Positions 33,102-41,264 of a DNA stretch of 47,433 nt are shown piece after piece. A program made the translations under genes and the position numbers. The notes under the pieces are model-generated. The model ran no database searches, was not told where the DNA came from, and saw only the letters and a program-made list of their open reading frames with translations. Source of the stretch: Phoronis australis (Eukaryota; Phoronida; Phoronidae); NCBI GenBank assembly GCA_002633005.1, contig NMRA01000035.1, positions 365,878 through 413,310 of the forward strand, written 5' to 3'. Each line of letters begins with the position of its first letter. Position 1 is the stretch's first letter.

Positions 33102-36100
33102 CACAAATTGATCNACAGGTCAATTATCTGTCAGGCTTCAAAGTGTTATGTAAGTGCTATTAAAAACATTGCTGATTTAATAGTTGCTTAGATCAGCATT
33201 CCTGATAATACTTTGGCTGCCAACTGGCATTAATAATGCAGCTAGATATCTATTGACATTAAGTGCGAGGTATACCAGGTTTATGGTAAAATCCCACCAA
33301 TTAACTAGGGCAAAATACGCAGGGTTTGCAATGACCAACAACAAAAACTAGGAAAATTTCCAGTTGATGTATTGTTCCACAAATAGGCTTGTGTGATACA
33401 AATATTTTTTGTGTTGTAAAATTTAACTGAAAAATGTTTTTGCATGAATTAAGTCAAAATAATAATAAAAAGATAAGAAAAAAGAGGAAATCTTCTTAAA
33501 AGAGGGAAATTCCAAGCCCTGAATATGGCAGACAACTGAAATTTGTTTTCTCATCTTTTTCATAAAACCTATTTAGCATTAAGTCATTGCTTATCCATGT
33601 TCATGTGCTCTACTGTAACTACTACCAGAAAATATCTGAAAAATGTAAAGACCTTGAAAAACAAATCGGTAATTTAGACAATTGTTTTTGTCAAAACGGG
33701 AGAACGGGTTCTAAGGCCATACTGGGGACTTCTTCACAATCAATATTTGTACTCGTGAAAGAGTGTCTTTTGCCTAGGCTTTCTAATTTAGTTCAATAAA
33801 TAAGCATTTCAAGAGATTTAAAATCTCTTCAGCTAGAAATTAAAGAGTTATAGGAAGAAGCCAATACAGATGGGTGACATTTTCACAGGAACTTAAAAAA
33901 AAAACGGGTCTCCCTAATAATCTCGCTTACGTACTCTCTGAGAGGGTGGGTATTCAATTTGACGACTGGGTGGCCGACCCTTCAAAATCTCTGGCTTTTA
34001 TAATATTTAAATCAAAATGTGTTTTTTCTTTTATAATTCTAATTAAGTTAATAAACGGATTATCTCTCACTTAAAAAGTGAAAAGGTGGGTATCCCAATT
34101 TGTTAGCGGTAAACCCCAGTCAGCTAATGGTCAAAAACACAGTCACGTCATGTGTACCTCATTCAAATTTTGTTGTATTCTTGTAGGGTGTCAAGATCTC
34201 TCAGTTTTAAAGTGTTCTATTGAGAGGTGGTGTACACAGAGTAGCCTAATTGTGTTCTCCATACAGGTAATTATGGCGTTTTCCTTGGTGATCTCAACTT
34301 CAAGGTACCTAAACTACACGGTCAACGGACTCAAAAACACGGGAACGGACGCATGAACACGACTCACGGACCGGCAAACACCGTCCACGGACTCACAAAC
34401 ACGGGAACGGACTCACAAAACACGATCCACGCACCCAAATACACGGGACACGGACTCATATTCACGAGGAAACACGGTTAACGGACCACCAAACACGGTC
34501 AACGGACAAAATGTCAACTTCAGCGTTGACAGCTGTGTAATGGGTGCGAGATTAAATATATTTTTGATGTTATTTTTGTCTGTACTGTGATGTAATTGTT
34601 GTGTTTCGTTTAAAATGGAAGAGAACTCTTGAGTAAAGGCTTCTGGTAATATCTTTTCGTTGTTAACGCTCGCCACGCTGTTTATGCCTGTTTACAATAA
34701 TGTTAATGCGCATTAAAAAGAACATAGAAAAGGATTATAGCATCATATAACTTGAAATATTTGTCTTATGTGAAAGTTAGCTCATTTTGTATTTTTGTAT
34801 TAAAATCAAGCTTTTTAAGTGAAGGTATTGCCAAATAGTTGAAGATTAATCAATTCCCTTTAGTGCGTAGTAATAGTCACTATTTCGCGCTATTTACTTG
34901 GGAAGCATCCTCGTCCGCAAGCCTCAAGAGAGCGCTGATCGCTAAGCAGATTAACGCCATCTTGAGGCTGACCCAGGAAGGCGGTGAGTCCGTGTCCCGT
35001 GTTTATGGCATGCTTTATCGGCGTGGATTGTGTTTGGCGGTCCGTTAACCGTGTTTCCTCGTGAATATGAGTCCGTGTCCCGTGTATTTGGGTGCGTGGA
35101 TCGTGTTTTGTGAGTCCGTTCCCGTGTTTGTGAGTCCGTGGACGGTGTTTGCCGGTCCGTGAGTCGTGTTCATGCGCCCGTTCCCGTGTTTTTGAGTCCG
35201 TTGACCGTGTAGTTTAGGTACCTTGAACTTGTTGGATTCTATAGCCCAACAACAAGTTGGGAAGATGACCCCCATAGCCAATATCCCACACCACTGATTA
35301 ACTCCATTCTGGCATTTATGGTTGGAGGGCCAGCTCTCTTTAGTTCAATAATTGCACTAAGCTCTAATAAGATCATTATTTCTAGCCTGAATGGGCTGTG
35401 CTGTTAAAAATAAAAGTCAAGTTATAACACGTTTGAAAGTAAACAAATAGCATTTCTGAATTCCTTGTCAAATGGTGATCATGTTTAGTTTTTGAATTGC
35501 CAAAATCGCCCAACCACAACCGAAGTTACAACAACCTATTCTTTCCAAACATACAAATTCGCTCTGGGTTTGACTGTGTTCACAGGTGGTCAGTAATAAG
35601 CCTGGTAGATAATTGGCCTGACTGTTGTCATACCAGACAAAAGACTGTGCTGGGCAGTTTACAAAGGAGCTAGATGTTATCACAGGCACACAACCTTCTA
35701 TGTCTGGTAAAGTCACTGAACGAGAGAACACGGTAATCTTACACAAAAATTGGTAGGGACAAATCAACAGAGGACCAGAAGTTTTCATGAAATGCAGATT
35801 GTTTCAGCACTATAGTAGACTGATTTTTGTCACTTAAGCAATGAAAACAATTAAATTTTCAATGATGACTGACCATGACAAGAATCCTATGTTGACACCC
35901 AAACCGGTCGAGATTAGGCATCTCAACCGGTTTGCCTGCCTCAGGAATTGTCGGTTCAGATCAACTAAAGACCTCATGCTGTTGTGGTTAATTAAATTGT
36001 CTCAAGCTGCTTATGCTATCGTTCTTAGAAAATCAGACCCACCATGAACACACTGGGGGGGAGACAAATTTTTTTTAATTTTTGATTTGAAAGTTTTTAA

Positions 36101-38310
36101 ACAGCATATTTGAATCGTTCATGAAAAGTAGATGTTGTTTGGCTTTTGAATTTTTAAAATCAGACAAGAGCTGTGACTTTTAGCCTGTTCAGGATGGGTT
36201 CATAATTAACTAAACTAATTAAGTTTCGCTGGCAATCAAAATCTACCACTACTTTGGTTCTTCAAGTTTAAAAATAAAATACAAAGACATCAACCCATTC
36301 CTGGTAACAAAAAAAGAACAAGTACACAAATGAAATAACGAAAATATTTAAAGCCATTGTTCCTTTGAGAAGTCGCCCTTGGTCATGATAAACACAAATT
36401 CACTGTTTTAGTCATTTGGTAATATTTAAAATCTACCAAGTTAAAACTACTCTCCACAGCTGCAGGTTGCAACTCTGTGCAAATGGACGTAACACAGTGG
36501 CGGATCTAGGATACCATAAGGGGGAGGCCCAAGATGTTGCCTCGGAGAATTGGGCAAAGCGTGATTGTATGCACAGGAGGCCCGAAAGTTGTTGGGGTTG
36601 GTGATGTGGACCTGGTGTTGCCAAATTCTATCGGAACACAATTCCGATGCGCCCTGCCCTGCCCTCCCCCCGCTGCCATTCAAAATTGATGGCACTCGTT
36701 TCTTCACACTATTGCTGCTGTTTATTTTTCCTTGCACCAGCCAAGGGGGGGGCCTGGGCCCCCCCTAAGTCCGCCTATGTAACAACAACCATCATAAATT
36801 GTCGAGACAGTTGTGCTGCTGTACGTGAACTTGGAATCCCACTTAATCTTAAAATATCAAGATTAAGCGGAAGTAAGTGTTGCATGAACTTGGAATACGC
36901 AAGGCAACTTGACAAGTTCACTCAAATAATCACGTCCATGTTCATAAAAATTTGTGCTGCACTGAATAAAGTTACATTTGAATAAAATAATGTCAATTTT
37001 AACCAACCTTTTCAACTACGGGCGATCAGTTTCACCAAACAACAATCGATTTAGCCATTCACATATTCCTCTGGTTCAGCGACACAAGTTACGGTAAAGG
37101 AGAAAATGGTTGATCGCGAAGGCAATAATTATAAAATTCTTTTCACCAAACAAAAATTTCACCTTTTTGCCTTAAAGAATATTTAATTCCAAGTTCACAC
37201 AACACTCACTTCCACTTAATCTTAAGTTAAGCAGGGTTCCAAGTTCACGCACAGCAGTGCTAGCAATTACCTTTCCACTGCATTAGCTCAGATCTACATC
37301 AATAAAAAGGGAGAGCTGAATAGGTTTCAAAAAGGTGTCTGGGGCTAAGAGAATCGGAGCAGTGACCAGTGAGGCCGAGAAATTCTCCACATGCGCTGTC
37401 TACGATAGCCAGCCAGCTAGCTGTATGAAGACTGTCGTCAAAATACAGCTAGGTCCCAAAGTGTGTATTTCTTCCGTAGACCCCGAAATTGCACACAGCC
37501 TGGGTAGTTCTGCTCGTCACCGCGCCGTGAAACTTGTATCAACATGTAAAGCTAAAAACCGGACAGTGTGCATGCAAAATCTGGTAGTCAACCGACACTC
37601 ACCTTTCCTGTTACAGCCGTTTAAGTGAAAAACAATGCAATAAACGTCATTTTCTTGTGTAACTCTCAGCCTTTTCTAACAATGAAAAGTATTTCGTCGT
37701 TTTGAAAACAGTACGCTCGTGTCACGCGCACGCGCCATTTCCTAAATTTTTGCGACATCTCTTGGGTGATGATGATAGCTTGGCAGCAGCAAAATTTCTT
37801 CTGAAATTCGATTTTTCGGTATCAAAACTCTAAAAATTTATAATGATCAGTGAAACCAGTTCTGATAATTTGTTGTGACGTGTACGCAAGCTCGTGAAAG
37901 AACAACAGTTGATTGAAGAATCGGTGAAAAAAGAAACTGGTCAATAGGTGACGCAATATTTCACGGCGCCGAAAGCCGTCGCTAAAGATCGCTCCACAAC
38001 TTGAGCAGCAGAATAACGGTAGAACGCAATTTTTGCCAACAGTGACCGTTAAATAATTTAGTTTACTCAAGGAAGACTGTAGATTTTAATGACACCAATT
38101 TTGTGTCAGATTTTATCTTGCCACTTTTTTACCCACATCGGTGCAAAGCTGTATATTTATATATATACAGCTTTGTACCAAGGCTATGTCTACGTCTACG
38201 ATATATAGTGCTAAGTGCTGTTGTCGCCACCCCTTACTTAGCTGTTTCTTTAGTTGTTGTTGCTGGAGTAATCCATCGTCGCCGTCTGAGGACATTTTAC
38301 CCTCGTGCAT
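20354..38310 (-). CDS. SLC17A5-like: SLC17 family anion transporter (sialin-like), 11 exons
   Basis: Predicted 12-TM major facilitator membrane protein of 532 residues. SLC17 members export sialic acid or carry organic anions or glutamate, using H+ or membrane potential, in lysosomes, vesicles or plasma membrane. Exons (minus): 38310-38238, 31952-31771, 29970-29737, 28960-28873, 27321-27226, 26318-26176, 25186-25037, 24493-24361 or 23925-23793, 23547-23338, 21980-21895 and 20557-20354. All joins keep frame. Hallmarks: [12 protein letters not shown] in TM1, [15 protein letters not shown][15 protein letters not shown], [36 protein letters not shown]. The TM1-TM2 loop has sequons at N60, N67 and N79, as expected of a glycosylated luminal loop. 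R30 aligns with human sialin R39 (Salla disease site), and H171 with H183. Sialin versus other SLC17 subfamilies needs phylogeny. Confidence 0.88.
21895..21980 (-). CDS. SLC17A5-like: SLC17 exon 10 (TM11)
   Basis: Encodes [20 protein letters not shown] and VVGLLTNNQ; acceptor CTTACAG, donor CAG|GTAAAA. Confidence 0.9.
23338..23547 (-). CDS. SLC17A5-like: SLC17 exon 9 (TM9-TM10)
   Basis: Encodes [37 protein letters not shown] and [19 protein letters not shown]. Acceptor TATAAG (weak polypyrimidine tract), donor GCTG|GTGAGC. Confidence 0.9.
23418..23984. repeat. 567-bp duplicated block, copy 1
   Basis: Matches 23986-24552 base for base at an offset of 568, with about nine substitutions and no indel. 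Covers part of exon 9, intron 8 and all of exon 8. Its right edge is the N at 23985. Confidence 0.9.
23793..23925 (-). CDS. SLC17A5-like: SLC17 exon 8, block 1 copy
   Basis: Same exon as 24361-24493, with intact acceptor TTACAG and donor ACAG|GTATGG. It joins in phase to the full exon 9 at 23338-23547. Confidence 0.8.
23986..24115 (-). pseudogene. Truncated second copy of SLC17 exon 9
   Basis: It begins at the normal acceptor (TATAAG|TCTGG) and matches exon 9 for 130 bp. It is then cut at the N at 23985 before the conserved [15 protein letters not shown] end and its donor. It cannot be spliced productively. Confidence 0.8.
24361..24493 (-). CDS. SLC17A5-like: SLC17 exon 8, block 2 copy
   Basis: Encodes [30 protein letters not shown] and RKIDNTT, then one base. 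Identical to the copy at 23793-23925. At 133 bp it is not a multiple of three, so using both copies would break the frame. One of the two is probably an assembly duplicate. Confidence 0.8.
25037..25186 (-). CDS. SLC17A5-like: SLC17 exon 7 (TM7)
   Basis: 50 codons, phase 0 both ends. [20 protein letters not shown] and [19 protein letters not shown] are family signatures; acceptor TTTTAG, donor CAG|GTAAAC. Confidence 0.93.
26176..26318 (-). CDS. SLC17A5-like: SLC17 exon 6 (TM6 and central loop)
   Basis: Encodes [19 protein letters not shown] then [19 protein letters not shown], the cytosolic loop between the two six-TM halves. The acceptor is ATATCAG, not the TTAG 13 bases earlier, because only the former keeps frame. 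Confidence 0.9.
27226..27321 (-). CDS. SLC17A5-like: SLC17 exon 5 (TM5)
   Basis: Encodes [19 protein letters not shown] and [10 protein letters not shown]; acceptor TTCTAG, donor TTTG|GTAAGA. Single-base codon remainders on both sides match the neighbours. Confidence 0.9.
28873..28960 (-). CDS. SLC17A5-like: SLC17 exon 4
   Basis: Encodes [19 protein letters not shown] and [10 protein letters not shown]; acceptor TTCTAG, donor CAG|GTATTA. Contains the conserved His of the GVTFPAMH motif. Confidence 0.92.
29737..29970 (-). CDS. SLC17A5-like: SLC17 exon 3 (TM2-TM4)
   Basis: 78 codons. [19 protein letters not shown] and [19 protein letters not shown] give the family's TM2 and TM2-TM3 loop. It ends in [10 protein letters not shown] with donor GAG|GTGAGC. 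Confidence 0.93.
31385..31620 (+). mobile_element. tRNA-derived SINE in SLC17 intron 2-proximal region
   Basis: Contains an RNA polymerase III B box GGTTCGAGTTCC (31449-31460) inside gtgGGTTCGAGttccac, preceded by an A-box-like AGCAGCGTGGGATAGG about 30 bp upstream. It is not a full tRNA: the acceptor stem is missing and a non-tRNA 3' body continues to about 31615. Lies between exons 2 and 3, antisense to the gene. Confidence 0.55.
31771..31952 (-). CDS. SLC17A5-like: SLC17 exon 2 (TM1 and first luminal loop)
   Basis: Acceptor TTCTAG, donor CAG|GTCAGT. Encodes [32 protein letters not shown] and a serine/threonine-rich luminal loop with NGT, NDT and NST sequons. Confidence 0.85.
33040..33100. 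repeat. (CA)n microsatellite
   Basis: An uninterrupted AC run of about 25 units from 33050 to 33099, preceded by imperfect acgc units. An N sits just downstream at 33114. Lies in SLC17 intron 1. Confidence 0.95.
33319..33523. mobile_element. Possible old TIR element (CAGGGCTTGGAA type)
   Basis: The right end is GAAATTCCAAGCCCTG (33508-33523), matching the terminus of the element at 42741-43236. The left end CAGGGTTTGCAA (33319-33330) is a degenerate inverse. No clear target duplication. Intron 1 of SLC17. Confidence 0.35.
33587..34290 (+). other. Unrecognised open stretches in SLC17 intron 1
   Basis: Plus-strand frames (33587-33799, 33874-34074, 34078-34356) include [18 protein letters not shown], which could form a short coiled coil. 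They are separated by stops and have no recognisable family. Possibly a decayed transposon ORF; function unknown. Confidence 0.2.
34299..35227. mobile_element. Fold-back element with 198-bp inverted repeats
   Basis: Left arm 34299-34496 and right arm 35030-35227 are inverted copies with only two mismatches. Both arms are built from about nine degenerate units of 20-22 bp on the theme ACGGACTCACAAACACGGGA. The AT-rich centre has one minus-strand frame (34413-34676, 87 codons) running out into the left arm, with no known domain. No transposase, so this is a non-autonomous fold-back or MITE-type element in SLC17 intron 1. Near-identity of arms implies recent origin or gene conversion. Confidence 0.85.
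36489..36787. mobile_element. hAT-like MITE, about 300 bp
   Basis: Left end CAGTGGCGGATCTAGG (36495-36510) and right end, reversed, CATAGGCGGACTTAGG (36764-36779) are inverted with about four mismatches. GTAACA occurs on both sides, consistent with the core of an 8-bp hAT-style target duplication. GC-rich interior, non-coding. Confidence 0.55.
36816..37259. repeat. Inverted repeat with 75-80 bp arms
   Basis: Arm 36816-36896 and arm 37186-37259 are inverted copies (roughly 80% alike). Each arm carries GAACTTGGAAT or its counterpart twice, with a small CTTAATCTT / AAGATTAAG hairpin between. The 290-bp AT-rich centre has no coding signal. Confidence 0.55.
38141..38178. repeat. AT-rich hairpin downstream of SLC17 exon 1
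   Basis: The 16-bp arms GTGCAAAGCTGTATAT and ATATACAGCTTTGTAC (one G-T pair) flank a 6-base loop. It lies in SLC17 intron 1, 60 bp beyond the donor. Confidence 0.5.
38238..38310 (-). CDS. SLC17A5-like: SLC17 exon 1 (cytosolic N-terminus)
   Basis: Encodes [19 protein letters not shown] followed by LKKQL, then one base of a split Arg codon; donor CTAA|GTAAGG. The phase (1+2) fits exon 2 exactly. The acidic stretch plus LL resembles the acidic dileucine lysosomal sorting motif of sialin, though the acidic residue spacing is not canonical. Start may be Met1 (38310) or Met6 (38295). Intron 1 is 6.3 kb, so the link is inferred from phase and content. Confidence 0.6.
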
Positions 38311-38631
38311 TATGGAACAATGGCTAAATTATGGTATCTGAATACATGTCCATCGGATTAAAACATTGAAAACGATTGATAGAGTGGGCTAATACTGGAA
38401 TTCTCACCAGCCCCGCACATTGTTTACCACGGAGTCATATGATCGTGAGTGAGACAGCGTAATAGTTGAGTGAGCAAACATTTATGCTAATTTGTTTGTA
38501 TATTTTTATGCGTTTCGCGAGTATTTTGTTTACAAGAAAAAACGGGAGGTGCAGTTGCTTATTACGCAAACTCCAAATTGGTTGATCGTAACACCTCTTT
38601 TTACTGCTATATTTTTTGCGTCGCATGACTA

Positions 38632-38639
38632 TCACGTGA
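38632..38639. promoter_or_regulatory. E-box TCACGTGA (CLEAR-like) upstream of SLC17
   Basis: ATCACGTGAT lies about 320 bp upstream of the SLC17 start codon. It matches the core of the CLEAR element bound by TFEB/TFE3 at lysosomal genes. One occurrence only; functional role inferred. Confidence 0.3.
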
Positions 38640-38989
38640 TATAGACGCCCGTCACTCAACCTTGTCCCCAAGCCTCAAGATGGCGCTGATCGATTTAGCC
38701 ATTTGCGGCTTGCATGGTCAGGAGATATCCTAGTCCCCGCGGTTTTTCTGCGCGCAGAATGGCCATTGACTGACGACGTTCACCGCCGCTGACAAGCTGC
38801 GGCAATGACAAGAAACCTTCAAACACTTAAATCTCCGAATACTTAAATACCAGGAACCGTGAACTTGTCTGGACTGGCAAGATCCAACGCATTCTCAGTA
38901 CTAGTATTAGGGAAGCCGAACTAGAAACCGCGCTATTTTCGAAATTTTTTAGATAAAAGGTGCTCGCGTAATTATTGTTCGTGGGCTAA

Positions 38990-39300
38990 TTTTTGTGCTT
39001 CAAAATCGAAGTTTGAAGGTTTCCTGTAATTAAGACAGATCTTCTCTTCTCTTCTAGGCGTTGTCCATCCACTGCAGGATGTAGCCCTCCGACAATGCTT
39101 TCCAACTTGTCCTGTCTCTTGCTGCTCTCCGATCCATGTTGTGCCTATCGTTTTCACGATGTCATCTCTCCATCTGGCTTGGGGCTGTCCTCTTGATCTC
39201 TTTCCATGAGTTGCCACATGTGCATCTCAGTTTTGCCCATCTGTTGTTCTGTGCTCTGGCCACGTGTCCGCCCCACCTCCATTTCATAACGCTAAACCCT
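38990..39300 (-). mobile_element. RTE-type LINE 3' coding end, frameshifted
   Basis: Minus-strand frames read VMKWRWGGHVARAQNNRWAK (about 39280-39220), then in another frame HGKRSRGQPQARWRDDIVKT and GTTWI. These are the conserved C-terminal motifs of RTE-clade reverse transcriptase polyproteins (W.GHVAR...R.RGRP..RW.DDI). The frame change and missing upstream domains make it a relic. Confidence 0.8.
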
Positions 39301-39715
39301 CGTGAGAGACCGCCCCGAGTTGGCTGCTGGAGCAACTCGGGGCGGTCTGGGATCAAGCGGAAAAACCACAGGGTAAATCTGTGGTCGACGAATCTATTCG
39401 GTCGATTACATTTTATTGCCCGTGAAGCCGCTAAGGGCTGCCTGAAGAAATATGACTCGCGAGTTTGTATTTTCGCCTTTTTCAATGACATGTAAAANTT
39501 AACTGAGCATGGGCGTTAACCCGAACGATTACGGTAGTGTCAAGATCATTTAACTCCTTTTCCACGAAATTCTCTGAAATGATAGGCTTTTCACTACTTT
39601 GGACCTCGAAAACAACCTTTTTTTCGCAGATTCTTGTTGGCAGATGCGTACCAAAGTCACCATGGGTTCCACCCCACCGGTAATATTGCTCAGACCTGGG
39701 CTGGGACCGACGCAT
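39300..39715 (-). CDS. Unrecognised possible coding segment spanning an N
   Basis: A Met-initiated minus-strand frame from 39715 (MRRSQPRSEQYYRWGGTHGD..., ending near VIVRVNAHAQL) stays open for 72 codons to the N at 39498. A second minus frame (from 39491, MSLKKAKIQTRESYFFRQPL) continues open into the hairpin and LINE relic. The two are out of frame by two bases, so an indel at the N could join them. No domain recognised and no splice evidence. May be transposon-derived. Confidence 0.2.
39307..39348. repeat. Strong GC hairpin (16-bp perfect stem)
   Basis: Arms 39307-39322 and 39333-39348 pair perfectly (core GACCGCCCCGAGTTG) around a 10-base loop. Two smaller stems follow: CCACAG...CTGTGG (39375-39393) and CGAATCTATTCG (about 39399-39410). 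Not a known RNA family that I recognise. It sits at the edge of the LINE relic. Confidence 0.7.
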
Positions 39716-39719
39716 CTTG

Positions 39720-40140
39720 GACGATGCAGTCTCTAGTTTAAACTTGTGAAGAGCGACGCTCTGTGGAAAGAACGTGTGTCGCTAGATTGGTTCAGTTTTT
39801 GGTCGCCTGATGAATCCTTCCCATTGAACATGGCGGTATCAACAGGAAAACAGTGAAAACAAAAACTTGACTGTAAAATTGTAAGGGAGCAAGGTAGGAG
39901 ATATTTCCTTAAATTTTTGGATTGAGAACGATGAGAGGAATCGAATGATACAAAAATCATATGTTAATGTCGTCACATTGGAAACAATAACCAAGGACTG
40001 CTCGAAGAAAAAGTTTGATAACGGGAGGATGTGTTAGATGTGGAAGGAATCAAGACATCGACAGCCTCCTAAGGTGTCTCTCTATGCGCAATAGGTACTT
40101 ATAACATTGTGGCTTTGATGTTTTAGTCAGTGTGAGGCAC
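39720..40140. other. Intergenic, no gene recognised
   Basis: AT-rich sequence with an isolated ACATGGCGGT (about 39829) but no open frame of note on the plus strand. Confidence 0.3.
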
Positions 40141-40165
40141 AATTCGCCGAAAAGTTTCTGGCGTA

Positions 40166-40220
40166 TGAAGCTCCTATAAGAGCTTCACCGTCTCTACTGC
40201 CTGGCCAGCTAGAGACGGTG
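40166..40220. repeat. Two adjacent hairpins next to a SINE
   Basis: TGAAGCTC/GAGCTTCA (40166-40173, 40180-40187) is followed by CACCGTCTCT/AGAGACGGTG (40186-40195, 40211-40220). They sit directly upstream of the tRNA-SINE at 40229. Confidence 0.5.
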
Positions 40221-40228
40221 GTGTTGTA

Positions 40229-40386
40229 GATGTGCTTCCGGTGAATTATATGAGCCTCTGTTAGCTACTCGCTAACGGGCAATTGCCTATTACTAGCATT
40301 AGCTGAGTGGTTAGCACGCTTGCCGGTTTTAAGGGGGTCGCTGGTTCGATCTCCGGGTCGGGTAATCTCGGCTATTACTACAGCGG
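40229..40386 (+). mobile_element. tRNA-derived SINE, copy 1
   Basis: A-box-like TAGCTGAGTGG (40300-40310) and B box GGTTCGATCTCC (40343-40354), spaced as in tRNA promoters. They are preceded by a 70-bp leader and followed by a shared GGGT.GGGTAA.CTCGGCTATTACTAC tail. Best preserved of three copies. Confidence 0.7.
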
Positions 40387-40534
40387 TTACTGTTTAGGCC
40401 AGGCAGAGACTATCTAAAATTCTTTTGGCGATTCTGATATCAAATAGGGGCTCTACAACTTTAAAATTGGCTCAAAGATAAATCAAAAACAACAGTTGAT
40501 GGCAAGTCGGAAGTAGAATACGGACTGTACTGGG

Positions 40535-40949
40535 CGTGCCAAACTTCAAATTTACTGCTTTATCAAGAAAAGGATTGAGAAAAAGGCCTACACACTGTAA
40601 ATTTGCATGTTTGGTGATCTTTAAACAAGTTTATCACCACGGGTCTTCAAGAATGAAACCCAACACTTACAAAATTTTTCGGTCTTTCAAGTTCACGGCA
40701 AGCACCGACTTCCTGATGACCACTTGACACAAAAATGTGACCTACTTTTTATTTTAGCATCATTTAAAAATTGTACTAAACTCGAACTCTGTCAAAAAAT
40801 TTCTCCTAGAGTGACTGAGAAAACTTATAATAACGAAACACTGATTAATTTAGTCCAAAAAACACAAAAAGTGCGAAAGTCCCTAGAATTTATTACGTTT
40901 TGTGTAGTTTGTGTGGGGCCCACATTTCGACCTAGTTCTGAAGTTCAAA
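40535..40949 (+). other. Region upstream of candidate plus-strand gene start
   Basis: Open frames at 40536-40727 and 40724-40990 have no recognisable domain. The sequence may be 5' flank of the candidate exon at 40950. Confidence 0.2.
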
Positions 40950-40964
40950 ATGGCGGAAGTGCAG
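40950..40964 (+). CDS. Candidate first coding exon (MAEVQ) of an unknown gene
   Basis: CAAAATGGCGGAAGTGCAG is followed directly by GTAAAC, so an ATG in a YY1-type AANATGGCGG context reads M-A-E-V-Q into a good splice donor. Many animal first exons have this form. No downstream exon was recognised before the window ends, so this rests on a short motif only. Confidence 0.2.
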
Positions 40965-41264
40965 GTAAACTGAAATGTTGTGTTGTGTAATTTTTGTTTT
41001 TTTCTTTTAAGTCTTTCAGTGTTACAGTGTATTTAGTAGTTCATCGATGGATGGCAGTTTCCTTGTTATAATGTAGACCGGTTAAAGTTTTTTAATACTA
41101 ACGACTGTCACAGTAAGTTTCTTTGAGATATGCGGAAATGATAAACAATCCTTCCGAAATTGACCAACCCCTTTTCAGCAGTTTAGTATTTGGCTTTGGA
41201 TAGGTGACTTCGTTTTGCTTTTACCTTCAGTCAATGACTCATCTCTCCGTTCATGGGTACATAA

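Noticed and set aside
32913-33191. Open frames on both strands over the (CA)n run (poly-TH, poly-VC)
   Set aside because: Pure artefact of translating a dinucleotide repeat.
39307-39480. Spliceosomal or other known structured RNA
   Set aside because: I compared it mentally with the U1-U12 snRNA, U3 and 7SK patterns and found no diagnostic motif such as an Sm site in place.
40295-40375. Possible functional tRNA gene
   Set aside because: A and B boxes are present, but the sequence recurs twice nearby as part of a longer repeat and does not close into a cloverleaf.
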